The translations under genes and the position numbers were made by a program. Below, one piece after another: positions 18,609 to 28,372 of a DNA stretch of 64,000 bases; position 1 is the stretch's first letter; each line of letters begins with the position of its first letter. Origin of the DNA: Pseudomonadota bacterium. GTDB lineage: Bacteria; Pseudomonadota; Alphaproteobacteria; Micavibrionales; UBA1664. Location of the stretch: the NCBI GenBank assembly GCA_009926935.1, contig RFNZ01000003.1:1-64000 (forward strand), written 5' to 3'. The notes under the pieces are model-generated. The model did not search any database. It was not told the origin of the DNA and worked only from the letters and a program-made list of their open reading frames with translations.

Positions 18609-20482
18609 TGGATAGCGATCGGGAACGCATCGTTTCTTTTACGCGGCGTGCGCTGGTGCTTGGCGGCGTCAAGGGTGCGCTTGTGGCTACGCTTGCGGCA
18701 CGCCTCGGGTGGTTGCAGCTGGCTGAGGCGTCACACTTTCAGACGCTGGCTGAAAACAACCGCATCAATATGAAGCTTATTGCGCCCACGCGCGGGCTTA
18801 TTTACGACAGAAGCGGTGCCAAGCTTGCAGAGAACAAGCAAGATTTCAGAGTTTTGATTACGCCAGAGCTGACTGACGACATGGAGGCTTCGCTCGATAA
18901 ATTTTCTCGTATTCTGCCGCTCAGACCTTCCGAAAAAACAAGCGTTCTGACTCGGGCCAAACAACAACCGCGTTTTGTACCTATCGAAATCATTGGAAAT
19001 CTTTCGTGGGAGCAAGTGGCTGCGATTGAAGTCAATATGCCGGATTTGCCGGGGATATCGATTGATGTGGGGCAGCGTCGTAATTATCCGGAAGGCCCCG
19101 CAACTGCACATGTTGTCGGGTATGTCGGTTCCGTTTCCAAAGACGACCAGACCAATGACCCTGTTCTCAGTCTGCCAGGCTTTCGTATAGGAAAAACCGG
19201 TCTTGAAAAAGAATTTGAAATTGATTTGCGTGGTATTGCGGGCACAAGTCGTATCGAGGTGAATGTGGCGGGGCGGACAGTCCGCGAGCTTACCCGCGAT
19301 GAGGGGCAGGCTGGCGTCGATCTCACGCTTTCAATTGATCTCGGGCTTCAGAAAAAAGTGCAGGAGGCGTTGTCTTCGGAAAAAAGCGCGTCCGCCGTTG
19401 TTATGGATGCGCACACGGGGGCTGTGTACGCGCTGGCTTCCAGCCCGTCATTCGATCCTAATCTTTTTACAACAGGCATATCGCAGGATGCTTGGGATGC
19501 GCTCAATAATGACGAGGCGAATCCTCTCAATAATAAAGCGGCCGGAGGCACGTATCCGCCCGGATCTACGTTTAAAATGATGACAGCCATCGCGGGGCTT
19601 GAAGCGGGTGTTATCAAGCCGACTACGCGTTTTTACTGCCCAGGGCATTACGATATAGGCGATCATCGGTTCCACTGCTGGAAACAAGGCGGGCACGGAA
19701 GCGTCGATTTAAAGGCAGCACTTTCGCAGAGCTGCGATACTTATTTTTACAGTATCTCCCGTGACATAGGCATAGATAAAATTGCCGCAGTCGCCAGACG
19801 TTTTGGTTTGGGTGCCGTGCAGGACATCGAGCTTCCCGAAGAACGTAAAGGTACGGTGCCTGATCAGGCTTGGAAAATGAAAGAATACAAAAAGAAATGG
19901 GAGCCAGGTGAGACTGTTCTTGCAAGTATTGGTCAGGGCTATTTGTTATCCACGCCCTTACAGCTTGCTGTCATGACTGCCCGGCTGGTTAACGGCGGTA
20001 AGGCTGTTAAACCCTGGCTTATCGGCCGTGTCCACGACCGCAAGGCGCCGAATGCCTTGCGCAGTTGGGGTGCCGTATCCGTACTTCCCCAGCATCTTGA
20101 AGCCGTGAAGGTAGGTATGGATGCCGTGGTCAATGACGAGCATGGCACCGCGCATGCCTCAGCAATAAAAGTAGAAGGGCGTGAGATGGGCGGCAAAACA
20201 GGTACCGCGCAGGTTAAACGCATCACCATGCAAGAGCGCAGTGAGGGCGTTACAAAACAGGAAGACCAACCTTGGAAATTCAGGCACCATGCACTTTTCG
20301 TGGGGTATGCGCCCATGCATGCGCCACGTTATGTTACGTGTGTGGTTGTAGAGCATGGCGGCAGCGGGTCAGGCGCTGCTGCACCGATTGCGCGTGATAT
20401 TCTGACGGCTGCTCAAGAGATTTCTCCGGATACAAAAAATATGTTTAAGCCCGCTCCTGATAAAAAGGAAAATGAAGCATGA
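18608..20482 (+). CDS. mrdA: Penicillin-binding protein 2, elongation transpeptidase
   Basis: This monofunctional class B PBP crosslinks peptidoglycan during cell elongation. The 624 residues contain an N-terminal membrane anchor (about 15-38), the dimerisation region with NRINMKLIAPTRGLIYDR, and a transpeptidase domain with the active serine in PGSTFK (Ser320, Lys323), the SCD motif near 373 and KTGT at 530-533. All three catalytic motifs are present, so the enzyme should be active and sensitive to mecillinam-type beta-lactams. The start overlaps the mreD stop and the stop overlaps the rodA start by four bases. Confidence 0.96.
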   Translation: MDSDRERIVSFTRRALVLGGVKGALVATLAARLGWLQLAEASHFQTLAENNRINMKLIAPTRGLIYDRSGAKLAENKQDFRVLITPELTDDMEASLDKFSRILPLRPSEKTSVLTRAKQQPRFVPIEIIGNLSWEQVAAIEVNMPDLPGISIDVGQRRNYPEGPATAHVVGYVGSVSKDDQTNDPVLSLPGFRIGKTGLEKEFEIDLRGIAGTSRIEVNVAGRTVRELTRDEGQAGVDLTLSIDLGLQKKVQEALSSEKSASAVVMDAHTGAVYALASSPSFDPNLFTTGISQDAWDALNNDEANPLNNKAAGGTYPPGSTFKMMTAIAGLEAGVIKPTTRFYCPGHYDIGDHRFHCWKQGGHGSVDLKAALSQSCDTYFYSISRDIGIDKIAAVARRFGLGAVQDIELPEERKGTVPDQAWKMKEYKKKWEPGETVLASIGQGYLLSTPLQLAVMTARLVNGGKAVKPWLIGRVHDRKAPNALRSWGAVSVLPQHLEAVKVGMDAVVNDEHGTAHASAIKVEGREMGGKTGTAQVKRITMQERSEGVTKQEDQPWKFRHHALFVGYAPMHAPRYVTCVVVEHGGSGSGAAAPIARDILTAAQEISPDTKNMFKPAPDKKENEA

Positions 20483-21627
20483 TCGGGCGAGAGAGCACCA
20501 TTACCGTCCGTAGTGAGAGCCGTCGCTCGGGAATCTTTGGCCGTTTGATCGCGATGCCCTGGCTTTTTGTGCTTTCTGTTATTTTGTTAGCCGGGGTTGG
20601 TTTTGGGGCATTGTATTCGGCCGCCGGAGGTAGCTGGGAACGCTGGGCCGAGCCTCAGTTCATAAGATTTTGCATTGGTTTTGTAGGGATGATGTTTGTA
20701 GCCGTCCTTGATATGAAATGGATATACAGGTTTGCATACCCTTTTTGGTTTCTGTGTATTGGCCTGCTTTTTCTGGTTGAAGTCATGGGGGTCATTGGTA
20801 TGGGCGCGCAGCGCTGGCTTGATCTGGGGTTTTTTAATCTCCAGCCTTCTGATCTTACCAAAGTTGCCGTTGTTCTTGCGATGGCACGATTTTATCACGA
20901 TCTTACAATTGACCAGATACGCCGATTAAAATCTCTGATTGTGCCATTTGTCATTACGGCCGTACCCGCCGCCGTTATCATTTTGCAGCCTGATCTAGGA
21001 ACGGCCCTCATGATTGTAATGATTGCTGCCGCCATGATGTTTATTGGTGGTGCGTCATGGTGGTTGTTTGCAGGGGGCATAGCTGCTGTTGGGTCTGCTG
21101 CACCCATAGCGTTTCATTTCCTGCATGACTATCAGAAGAAGCGCGTCATGACGTTCTTGAACCCGGAAAGTGATCCTTTGGGCGCCGGGTATCACATTAC
21201 ACAATCCAAAATTGCGATAGGATCTGGCGGGCTGCATGGCAAAGGTTATCTTGAAGGCTCGCAGGCAAACCTCAATTTTTTGCCGGAAAAGCATACAGAC
21301 TTCATCTTCACCCTTCTTGCAGAAGAATGGGGCTTTGTCGGCTGTATACTTCTCTTAATCCTCTTTTCGTTTATTTTTTGGCAGGGATATCGAATTGCCT
21401 TTCGCTCACGCAGCGATTTTGGTCGTATGCTGGCACTTGGCCTTGTTACTAACTACGCCATCTATATCGTGATCAACATAGGTATGGTCACGGGTATTTT
21501 GCCCGTGGTGGGTGAGCCGCTGCCTCTTATATCTTATGGGGGCACAGTCATGATTTCGACCCTGTTTGCTTTCGGTATGATTTTAAACGTGGCTGTCAAT
21601 CGTAACCAGATGATACCAAGAGGGTAG
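20479..21627 (+). CDS. rodA: Rod shape-determining glycosyltransferase RodA
   Basis: This SEDS-family peptidoglycan polymerase works with PBP2. The 382 residues contain about ten membrane helices and family motifs such as GAQRWLDLGFFNLQPSDLTK, LQPDLGTALMI and LLAEEWGFVGC, with the periplasmic catalytic Asp expected in the GSGGLHGKGYLEGSQANLNF region and HTDFIF. It is the last gene of the rod-shape operon, one base before the next reading frame. Confidence 0.96.
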   Translation: MIGRESTITVRSESRRSGIFGRLIAMPWLFVLSVILLAGVGFGALYSAAGGSWERWAEPQFIRFCIGFVGMMFVAVLDMKWIYRFAYPFWFLCIGLLFLVEVMGVIGMGAQRWLDLGFFNLQPSDLTKVAVVLAMARFYHDLTIDQIRRLKSLIVPFVITAVPAAVIILQPDLGTALMIVMIAAAMMFIGGASWWLFAGGIAAVGSAAPIAFHFLHDYQKKRVMTFLNPESDPLGAGYHITQSKIAIGSGGLHGKGYLEGSQANLNFLPEKHTDFIFTLLAEEWGFVGCILLLILFSFIFWQGYRIAFRSRSDFGRMLALGLVTNYAIYIVINIGMVTGILPVVGEPLPLISYGGTVMISTLFAFGMILNVAVNRNQMIPRG

Positions 21628-21628
21628 T

Positions 21629-22687
21629 ATGGCATCTTTGTTTGATCCGCTTAAAGCTGGGGCATTAACACTTTCCAATCGCGTTGTTATGGCCCCCTTA
21701 ACCCGCGCCCGGGCGGGCGCAAGCCGTGTCCCTAATGATCTTATGGCTGAATATTACGCTCAACGAGCATCAGCTGGCCTTATCGTATCTGAGGCAACGG
21801 CCGTGTGCCCCATGGGTTATGGCTGGCGTGATGCACCTGCCATGTATACGGATGCGCAGGAAGAAGGATGGTGCAAGGTTACAAAAGCTGTACACGATAA
21901 AGGCGGGCAGATTGTTTTGCAGCTTTGGCATATGGGGCGAGTATCCCACCCCGATTTTCTGGATGGAGCTTTGCCGCACGCACCATCGGCGATTGCTGCG
22001 GATGGGGAGCATAAATCCATCCATAAGCCGTATGTTGTGCCGCATGCGATGACGGTTGAGGAGATTGCCGAAACTGTGAAGGCTTATGCGGATGCAGCGA
22101 AGCGCGCTGTGCGGGCCGGTTTTGACGGTGTTGAGATCCACGGCGCCAATGGATACCTGATTGACCAGTTTTTGCGGGACGGAAGCAATCTAAGATCAGA
22201 TGATTATGGCGGCAGCATCGAAAAGCGTGCGCGGTTTATGCTGGAGGTAACGGGCGCTGTTTGTGATGCCATAGGCGCTGATCGCACGGGTATCAGGCTT
22301 ACGGCCATGAACGGATATAACAGCATGAATGACAGTGATCTTGAGTCTGTCATGGTGCATGCGGCATCTGCCCTTCGGGAAGTCAAACTTGCCTATCTTC
22401 ATGTCCGTGAACCAGCATCGGCATGTGTCATTATGCCGAAGATGAAGGCTGCATTTAGGGGCGTTGTCATAGGTAATGATGGCTATGACGGTAAAAGTGC
22501 TCAGGCAGCGATTGATTCAGGTATCTGTGATGCCGTGGCTTTTGGTGTCAAATACATCGCAAACCCTGACCTTGTTGAACGTCTGCGAGCGGGAGTGCCT
22601 TTAAATACGCCGGATTCGGCTACTTTTTATAAGGGCACAACGCAGGGATATACCGATTATCCGAAGTACGCGGGCAAAGCTGCATGA
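21629..22687 (+). CDS. Alkene reductase of the Old Yellow Enzyme family
   Basis: This FMN-dependent NAD(P)H reductase of electrophilic alkenes, nitro compounds or nitrate esters is of the NemA/XenA type. The 352-residue TIM barrel starts with LFDPLKAGALTLSNRVVMAP and TRARA, has the substrate-binding HGANGYLIDQFL segment, and ends with the phosphate-binding FGVKYIANPDLVERL. The physiological substrate cannot be read from the sequence. It follows rodA by one base and may be co-transcribed with the rod-shape genes, although the functions are not obviously linked. Confidence 0.92.
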   Translation: MASLFDPLKAGALTLSNRVVMAPLTRARAGASRVPNDLMAEYYAQRASAGLIVSEATAVCPMGYGWRDAPAMYTDAQEEGWCKVTKAVHDKGGQIVLQLWHMGRVSHPDFLDGALPHAPSAIAADGEHKSIHKPYVVPHAMTVEEIAETVKAYADAAKRAVRAGFDGVEIHGANGYLIDQFLRDGSNLRSDDYGGSIEKRARFMLEVTGAVCDAIGADRTGIRLTAMNGYNSMNDSDLESVMVHAASALREVKLAYLHVREPASACVIMPKMKAAFRGVVIGNDGYDGKSAQAAIDSGICDAVAFGVKYIANPDLVERLRAGVPLNTPDSATFYKGTTQGYTDYPKYAGKAA

Positions 22688-23280
22688 CCGATTATCAGGT
22701 GATGTTGGGCAGCCTTAGTTCTGCAATCGCTATCGGCATGATGGTGCCCTACATCCATTCCATTTTAAAAGGTTTTACAAGGCCGCATGTGTTCACATGG
22801 TTTTTGTGGGGCCTCGCGAATGGTATCGCCGGTGTTGCACAATTCATGGAAGGTGGCGGCCCTGGTGCCTGGACGAACCTTGTAGGCGGCGTCATGTGCT
22901 GGCTTGGTGCAGGGCTTGGCTACTGGAAATATGGTGCCAAGGATATCCGCCGAGCGGATTGGTATGCATTCATCGCTGCTCTTATCGGGCTTGCATCATG
23001 GGCGCTTACGAAAGATCCGTTGCTGTCTGTAGTCATGATTACCGTTATCGACATGCTGGCTTTTTACCCGTCTTTTCGCAAAGGCTGGGAAAAACCGCAT
23101 GAAGACAGGGTTTATCTGTTTCTTGTCAGTGATGTTAAGCACATTCTTGGGCTTGCGGCGCTAACAAGCTTTACTGTTACGACCGTTATGTTTCCTGCAT
23201 CGCTGGTTTTGACGAACACGCTCTATATCCTGATGTTGCTATACAGGCGGCGTGTCTTGGCTGCTCAGGCTGCGGATTGA
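22684..23280 (+). CDS. Multi-pass membrane protein, PQ-loop/SWEET-like (tentative)
   Basis: This is a 198-residue integral membrane protein with about seven hydrophobic segments and no recognised enzyme motif. Proline-containing helix starts (MVPYIHSILKG, and FYPSFRKGWEKP in the second half) recur in two similar halves, which recalls PQ-loop/SemiSWEET transporters, but I am not certain. Its ATGA overlaps the reductase stop by four bases. Its 3' end overlaps the convergent grxD by 16 bases. Confidence 0.6.
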   Translation: MTDYQVMLGSLSSAIAIGMMVPYIHSILKGFTRPHVFTWFLWGLANGIAGVAQFMEGGGPGAWTNLVGGVMCWLGAGLGYWKYGAKDIRRADWYAFIAALIGLASWALTKDPLLSVVMITVIDMLAFYPSFRKGWEKPHEDRVYLFLVSDVKHILGLAALTSFTVTTVMFPASLVLTNTLYILMLLYRRRVLAAQAAD

Positions 23281-23609
23281 TCACGGAAGGAAATACTTTT
23301 TTCCTTCAGAAGGGCTTGGAGTTCGCCGCTTTCGTACATCTCGCGTATGATGTCGCAGCCGCCTACGAATTCCTCTTTGACGTAGAGCTGGGGGATCGTT
23401 GGCCAGTTGGTGAAATCCTTTATGCCTTGGCGGATTTCGGCATCAGGCAACACATCCACGCCTTTAAACGGCACTTGCAAGATAGATAGTATTTGAACGA
23501 CAGCTGCCGAGAAACCGCATTGCGGGAAAACGGGCGTGCCTTTCATGTATAGAACGACATCGTTTTCAGAGAGGTCTTTTTTGATACGGTCGAAGACGGG
23601 GTTGGTCAT
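23265..23609 (-). CDS. grxD: Monothiol glutaredoxin, Grx4 type
   Basis: This CGFS-type glutaredoxin assembles or delivers [2Fe-2S] clusters together with BolA. The 114 residues carry KGTP (23-26), the CGFS active site (31-34), the WPTIPQLYV motif and GGCDI glutathione-binding segment. Only one active-site Cys is present, as expected for this class. Its start overlaps the last base of the bolA-family gene, a pairing that supports a shared iron-sulphur role. Confidence 0.95.
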   Translation of the reverse strand: MTNPVFDRIKKDLSENDVVLYMKGTPVFPQCGFSAAVVQILSILQVPFKGVDVLPDAEIRQGIKDFTNWPTIPQLYVKEEFVGGCDIIREMYESGELQALLKEKSISFRDQSAA

Positions 23610-23851
23610 TATTTTGTTCCTTCCGGTACTTTTGTATGTATTTGCAATGCGTGTAAATCGGTGCCGAGTTTGCCTTGAAGGGCTTCCTGCACCATACGGT
23701 GCTGGGCGATGCGGCTGAGGCCACGGAAAGCCTCGGCCGTCACGATCGCGGCGTAATGCTCGCCATCGCCGCGTAAGTCTTCAATGCGTACATCCGCACC
23801 TGCGATACCATCGCGGATCATTTTTTCGATGTGGTCGGCTTCCATACCCAT
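23609..23851 (-). CDS. BolA family protein
   Basis: This is a small (80-residue) class II KH-like fold protein that forms complexes with monothiol glutaredoxins bridging a [2Fe-2S] cluster. The sequence has the family HYAAIVTAEAFRGLSRIAQHRMV core and a C-terminal LHALQIHTKVP strand with the conserved His. It lies two bases after purL and directly before grxD, the usual alphaproteobacterial order. An alternative start three codons in (MEADHIEK) is possible. Confidence 0.92.
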   Translation of the reverse strand: MGMEADHIEKMIRDGIAGADVRIEDLRGDGEHYAAIVTAEAFRGLSRIAQHRMVQEALQGKLGTDLHALQIHTKVPEGTK

Positions 23852-23853
23852 GG

Positions 23854-26040
23854 TCAGTTCTTGCCAGCCATATAGTTTGGTAGCCAGCCTTCGTGAAGGT
23901 CGCGCAGGGTTTTTATTTCAACGCCCATAAGGGCGGTGCCACCGACTTTACCGAGTGTGATGTGCGGGGCCGTAATTTTTTCAGGCGTTGATGTTGCTAC
24001 TACATAGCGGCCCTGGTCTTCACCGAACCAGAAGGCCGCTATTTCTGGGCCATCCAGTTTTGCGCCGATATTGGCGGCAAGTGCCATTTCAGCGATGGCC
24101 GTTAATACGCCGCCGTCGCTGATATCGTGGCAGGCGGATACGAGCCCAGCCTCTATCAAGGTGCGGACGGCATCGCCCGTTTGTTTTTCGTGTTTTAAAT
24201 CGACCGGCGGTACATCGCCGGCTTCCGTCCCGTGGATTTCACGGGCGAAGAGGGATTGGCCGAGATGGGTTGTAGCGCCACCGATAAGAAGAAGCGTATC
24301 GCCTTCCTTATAGGCAAGGCCGACGGTTTTGCGTGCGTCATCTATCAAACCAACGCCCCCGATGACAGGGGTTGGTAAAATCGCTTTGCCGTTGGTTTCG
24401 TTATAGAGCGACACGTTGCCGGAGACGACGGGGTAATCGAGCGCCAAACACGCCTCGCGCATACCTTCGATGCTCTCGGCGAACTGGCCCATGATTTCAG
24501 GTTTTTCAGGGTTACCGAAGTTAAGGTTGTTGGTGATGGCCAAAGGCTTTCCGCCTGTGGCCGTTATATTCCGCCAGCTTTCTGCTACGGCTTGTTTTGC
24601 GCCCTCGCGTGGGTTTGCCTGTACGTAGCGTGGGGTGCAATCGGATGTAATGACGAGGGCCTTTTGCTTTCCGTCCAGCCGGACAACGGCTGCATCTGCT
24701 TGTGCGGGGCCGTATCTGGTTTCGCCGCGGACGATGGGGTCGTATTGCTCGTAGATCCATTTTTTGGAGGCGACGTCGGGGCAGGCGATGATTTTTTTGA
24801 GCGCCTCAACCAAGCCGCCTGCCGGGAGTGCCGTGTGCTGCGGATTGAGTGTCGCAGGCTTGGGTTGAGCTGCTGTTGGACGCACGTATTTGGGCGATTC
24901 ATCAACCAGTGGTGGCACAGGAATATCGCACCATGTACGGCCGTACATGTTGAGCGTGAGGTAACGGCGTTCAACCGTATGGCCAATCGTTGCGTAATCG
25001 AGATCCCATTTATCGAAGATTTTAAAAGCTTCGGCCTCCTTGCCTGGTTTTAAAATCACCAGCATGCGTTCCTGTGATTCCGAGAGCATGATCTCGTAAG
25101 GGACCATGCCGCTCTCGCGCATCGGGACTTTATCGAGATCCATCACAAGGCCAATCTCACCTTTGGCCGCTATTTCAACGGATGATGAGGTGAGGCCAGC
25201 CGCGCCCATATCCTGAAGCGACACGATGCAATCGGTTTTCATGAGTTCAAGGCAGGCTTCAAGCAATAGTTTTTCGGTGAAGGGGTCGCCTACCTGTACG
25301 GTCGGGCGCTGGTCTTCATCACCTTCAGTGAATTCGGCGGATGACATGGTTGCGCCGTGGATACCATCGCGCCCTGTTTTGGAGCCGACGTAAACGACAG
25401 GTTGCCCTACAGATGCGCCGCGGGAGTAGAAGATTTTATCGGTGTCAGCGACGCCGACCGTCATAGCATTGACGAGGATATTGCCGTTGTAAGCGGCATG
25501 AAAGTTTGTTTCCCCACCCACAGTTGGCACGCCGACGGCGTTGCCGTAATCGCCAATGCCTTTAACAACTCCCGCGATGAGCTGGCGAGTTTTAGGGTGA
25601 GATGGATCACCAAAACGGAGAGCGTTGATGTTGGCGATTGGCCGTGCGCCCATCGTAAACACATCACGCAAAATGCCACCAACGCCTGTGGCTGCGCCCT
25701 GATATGGCTCAATGTAAGACGGGTGGTTGTGGCTCTCCATTTTAAAGACGGCGGCCTGACCATCGCCAATATCAATCACGCCCGCGCCTTCGCCTGGGCC
25801 TTGGATAACCCAAGGGGCTTTGGTGGGTAACTTGGCAAGCCAGTGGCGGGAGGATTTATACGAGCAGTGCTCCGACCACATCACCGAAAAAATGCCGAGT
25901 TCAGTGTAAGTCGGCTCGCGCTTTAAAATATTGAGGATATGTTTGTATTCATCGGGCTTAAGGCCGAACTCGCCTGCGAGTTTTTCGCTGACCGCGGGTT
26001 CCTTGAAAGTTTCAGGTAATTTTTGCGCTGCTTGGGCCAT
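23854..26040 (-). CDS. purL: Phosphoribosylformylglycinamidine synthase, synthetase subunit
   Basis: This is the ATP-dependent subunit of FGAM synthase (step four of purine synthesis), which needs PurQ for glutamine-derived ammonia and PurS for assembly. The 728-residue length is that of the small PurL class. Motifs include [20 protein letters not shown] near the N-terminus, [14 protein letters not shown], and the repeated AIRS-type halves with KMESHNHPS and [13 protein letters not shown]. The ATG at 26040 is preferred since the longer reading (to 26088) adds 16 atypical residues. It is followed by bolA and grxD, and a palindromic element separates it from purQ upstream. Confidence 0.96.
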   Translation of the reverse strand: MAQAAQKLPETFKEPAVSEKLAGEFGLKPDEYKHILNILKREPTYTELGIFSVMWSEHCSYKSSRHWLAKLPTKAPWVIQGPGEGAGVIDIGDGQAAVFKMESHNHPSYIEPYQGAATGVGGILRDVFTMGARPIANINALRFGDPSHPKTRQLIAGVVKGIGDYGNAVGVPTVGGETNFHAAYNGNILVNAMTVGVADTDKIFYSRGASVGQPVVYVGSKTGRDGIHGATMSSAEFTEGDEDQRPTVQVGDPFTEKLLLEACLELMKTDCIVSLQDMGAAGLTSSSVEIAAKGEIGLVMDLDKVPMRESGMVPYEIMLSESQERMLVILKPGKEAEAFKIFDKWDLDYATIGHTVERRYLTLNMYGRTWCDIPVPPLVDESPKYVRPTAAQPKPATLNPQHTALPAGGLVEALKKIIACPDVASKKWIYEQYDPIVRGETRYGPAQADAAVVRLDGKQKALVITSDCTPRYVQANPREGAKQAVAESWRNITATGGKPLAITNNLNFGNPEKPEIMGQFAESIEGMREACLALDYPVVSGNVSLYNETNGKAILPTPVIGGVGLIDDARKTVGLAYKEGDTLLLIGGATTHLGQSLFAREIHGTEAGDVPPVDLKHEKQTGDAVRTLIEAGLVSACHDISDGGVLTAIAEMALAANIGAKLDGPEIAAFWFGEDQGRYVVATSTPEKITAPHITLGKVGGTALMGVEIKTLRDLHEGWLPNYMAGKN

Positions 26041-26061
26041 GGTATCCGTTTTATAAAAATG

Positions 26062-26132
26062 TTTAACCACGAAGCACACTAAGAGCACTAAGATACCGAT
26101 CTCTTAGTGTTCTTTGTGATCTTAGTGGTAAA
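26062..26132. repeat. Imperfect intergenic palindrome made of CACTAAGA-like units
   Basis: A 5' arm (26062-26093) is largely complementary to a 3' arm (26102-26132), with a short central loop. Each arm is itself made of tandem variants of an 8-11 base unit around CAC(T/G)AAGA. It lies in the purQ-purL gap, so it would form a large hairpin in the message. The form recalls dispersed palindromic repeats built on CCACGAAG-like units seen in many bacterial genomes. Confidence 0.65.
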
Positions 26133-26142
26133 AATTTATTTA

Positions 26143-26805
26143 TCATCTCAGCACACTCGCGATGCCTTCGAAGAAGGGACTTGCTGAGGCGTTACCGAGT
26201 GTTTCATCCGTTGCGTCTTCAGGGTGGGGCATCATGCCCAGAATTGTTTTTGTTTCGTTATAAACACCGGCGATGTTGTCGGTCGCGCCGTTTATGTTTT
26301 CGAGGTAGCGGAAGGCGACTTGGTCGTTATCGTTCAAGGCCTTCAACGTATCGGCATCGACGACGTAATTGCCTTCACCGTGGGCGACGGGGACGGTTAT
26401 TACATCGCCCTTTTTCATTTTGGATGTGAAGGTGCTGCTCGTGCCATCAAGGCGGAGCTGCACCGATTTGCAGATGAATTTGAGCGATGTGTTGCGCAGG
26501 AGCGCGCCAGGCACAAGCCGCGTTTCAACCAACATCTGGAAGCCGTTGCATACGGCAAGGAGGGGTGTGCCGCCTTTAGCGAGGCGTATCACTTCCTTCA
26601 TTACCGGAGAATGTGCGGCGATGGCACCGCAGCGCAGGTAATCGCCATAGGAAAAGCCGCCGGGCAAGACGATGAGGTCGGGTTTGCCGATCTCTGTATC
26701 TTTGTGCCAGAGGAGCGTTGGGCGCATGCCTGATGTGCGCTCGATGGCATCAGCCATATCTTTTTCACGGTTAGACCCGGGAAATACCACAACGACGGAT
26801 TTCAT
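26143..26805 (-). CDS. purQ: Phosphoribosylformylglycinamidine synthase, glutaminase subunit
   Basis: This class I glutamine amidotransferase feeds ammonia to PurL. The 220-residue product has the oxyanion GGFSYGDYLRCG segment, nucleophile Cys86 in LLAVCNGFQML, and the catalytic His/Glu in MMPHPEDA near residue 193. The ATG at 26805 is chosen because AGAGG lies five bases upstream and the family begins MKxxVVVFPGSN. It heads the minus-strand order purQ-purL-bolA-grxD. Confidence 0.96.
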   Translation of the reverse strand: MKSVVVVFPGSNREKDMADAIERTSGMRPTLLWHKDTEIGKPDLIVLPGGFSYGDYLRCGAIAAHSPVMKEVIRLAKGGTPLLAVCNGFQMLVETRLVPGALLRNTSLKFICKSVQLRLDGTSSTFTSKMKKGDVITVPVAHGEGNYVVDADTLKALNDNDQVAFRYLENINGATDNIAGVYNETKTILGMMPHPEDATDETLGNASASPFFEGIASVLR

Positions 26806-27117
26806 ATACACCTCTCAAGCCCCTTGTTTGTCACGTTTTGCGCCTATTTTACAAGTGTTAATTGGCTGAGCTTGGTGTCTAAATTGAAAAAAAATCAACC
26901 ATTAATATGGCAATAATAACGTTTTTAAAAAATGGATTTTACCAACAAGATTCTTGTTGGAAATGTGTTGGACGTGGTGCTAGCGTCATTCTGCTAGCAG
27001 ACACGTGTAGGGCAAAAAAGAAACCGAGCTCGCCCTGCGGCTGAGTTGAACAGGCTATAAAAAAGCACGACCCAATTAAGGTCGTGCTTTTTTGTTGAGG
27101 TGTGCTTTTAGGTTGAA
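26806..27117. other. Intergenic region with structured, terminator-bearing segment
   Basis: No gene of useful length is seen in these 312 bases. The right half holds a hairpin with an eight-base-pair stem at 26942-26960 (CCAACAAG-ATT-CTTGTTGG), a longer hairpin at 26973-27005 with a GCTAGC core, and a symmetric terminator at 27060-27094. The left half is AT-rich and probably carries the purQ promoter. A small RNA read on the plus strand and ending at 27094 is possible but unproven. Confidence 0.45.
27060..27094. terminator. Bidirectional intrinsic terminator
   Basis: A 14-base-pair stem (AAAAAAGCACGACC with GGTCGTGCTTTTTT) and a seven-base loop give U-tracts on both strands. On minus it ends the zeta-subunit transcript. 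On plus it would end anything transcribed from 26900 onward. Confidence 0.85.
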
Positions 27118-27432
27118 TCAAGCTGCTTTTATCTGGATTTCCGCCTCTTTCATGAATTTTACCATCATGGATGATACAGTGTCTGTGGCCTTGCCTTTGG
27201 CTACGAGATCGCCGGTGACCTTGGCTATAACATCGCCCGTACCAGCTTCTTTAAGGTTTGAGGAAACGACGGTGCCAGCGTAATTATCGGCTTCCTCGCC
27301 TGTCAGGCCCATTTCCTGTGCGGCCCAGAGCCCTAAAAGGCGGCTAGCTCGGGATTCGATGCGGAAAAGCATATCTTGATCGTGTGCGTATTTGTTTTCA
27401 AAGGCGGTTTCGCGGTTCTCGAGGTGGCTCAT
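27118..27432 (-). CDS. F1F0-ATPase inhibitor zeta subunit (DUF1476)
   Basis: This alphaproteobacterial protein, characterised in Paracoccus, inserts its N-terminus into F1 and blocks ATP hydrolysis. The 104-residue product shows the family core FENKYAHDQDMLFRIESRASRLLGLWAA and a C-terminal four-helix part with KLMV-type VKFMKEAEIQIKAA end. The ATG at 27432 is used since the longer frame to 27504 adds non-family residues. The gene is divergent from purC, the arrangement commonly seen in this class, which supports the host assignment. Confidence 0.9.
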   Translation of the reverse strand: MSHLENRETAFENKYAHDQDMLFRIESRASRLLGLWAAQEMGLTGEEADNYAGTVVSSNLKEAGTGDVIAKVTGDLVAKGKATDTVSSMMVKFMKEAEIQIKAA

Positions 27433-27503
27433 GGCAAGATTTCCCTTTCGTCTTGGGCCTGAATTCTCTAAAAGACACTTAGATTTGTAAAGGACAAAAG
27501 GCA

Positions 27504-28370
27504 ATGTCTCTTTTTTCGATTCCTACGCGCCGCCGCCAGATTTATGAAGGCAAGGCTAAAATCCTGTACGAAGGTCCTGAGCCGGGTACGGTTGTGCAGT
27601 ACTTTAAAGATGATGCGACTGCTGGTAATGGCGCTAAAAAGGCGGTGATTGCCGGTAAGGGCATCCTCAATAACCGTATTTCCGCGCATCTGATGACGAG
27701 GCTTGAGGGGATCGGTGTGCCAACACACTTCATCAAGTCACTCAACATGCGCGAGCAATTGATACGTCAGGTTGAGATTATTCCGCTTGAAGTTGTAGTG
27801 CGTAATATTGCCGCGGGCTCGTTGTGCAAACGTCTCGGCCTTGCTGAAGGCAGCCGGTTACCGCGCCCTATTATTGAGTTTTATTATAAGAACGACGCGC
27901 TCGGTGATCCGATGGTCGCTGATGACCACATCTTTACGTTCGGATGGGCGGACCCGTACGAACTGGAAGAGATGGTTTCTCTTGCTTACCGCACCAACGA
28001 CTATCTGAACGGGCTTTTTGCCGGTGTTGGGCTCATGCTTGTTGATTTCAAATTGGAATTTGGCCGTATCTGGGGCGAGCAGGGCGAGCTGTACCTTGTA
28101 CTTGCTGACGAGATCAGCCCTGATAATTGTCGTCTTTGGGACATCAAAACCAAAGAGAAAATGGACAAGGACCGCTTCAGGCAGGACCTTGGTGGCCTTA
28201 TGGAAGCCTATCAGGAAGTTGCCGTGCGCCTTGGTATTATCCCGCGTGAGGGCATCGTTCAGGGTGACAGTTTTAATGAAAAACTGGCTGCATCTCTTGA
28301 AGAAATAGAAAACGAGATGAGCCCGAACCGGACCATACGCGCTATCAACAAAACCAAACCGATCAAGTGA
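27504..28370 (+). CDS. purC: SAICAR synthase
   Basis: This phosphoribosylaminoimidazole-succinocarboxamide synthase joins aspartate to CAIR in purine synthesis, using ATP. The 288 residues include [12 protein letters not shown], the [15 protein letters not shown] segment, [10 protein letters not shown] and [12 protein letters not shown], all typical. The ATG at 27504 follows AAAGGACAAAAGGC. purS begins two bases after its stop. Confidence 0.96.
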   Translation: MSLFSIPTRRRQIYEGKAKILYEGPEPGTVVQYFKDDATAGNGAKKAVIAGKGILNNRISAHLMTRLEGIGVPTHFIKSLNMREQLIRQVEIIPLEVVVRNIAAGSLCKRLGLAEGSRLPRPIIEFYYKNDALGDPMVADDHIFTFGWADPYELEEMVSLAYRTNDYLNGLFAGVGLMLVDFKLEFGRIWGEQGELYLVLADEISPDNCRLWDIKTKEKMDKDRFRQDLGGLMEAYQEVAVRLGIIPREGIVQGDSFNEKLAASLEEIENEMSPNRTIRAINKTKPIK

Positions 28371-28372
28371 CC

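Noticed and set aside
26806..27117. Purine riboswitch upstream of purQ or purC
   Set aside because: The hairpins do not show a three-way junction with the purine aptamer core; they look like a terminator and simple stems.
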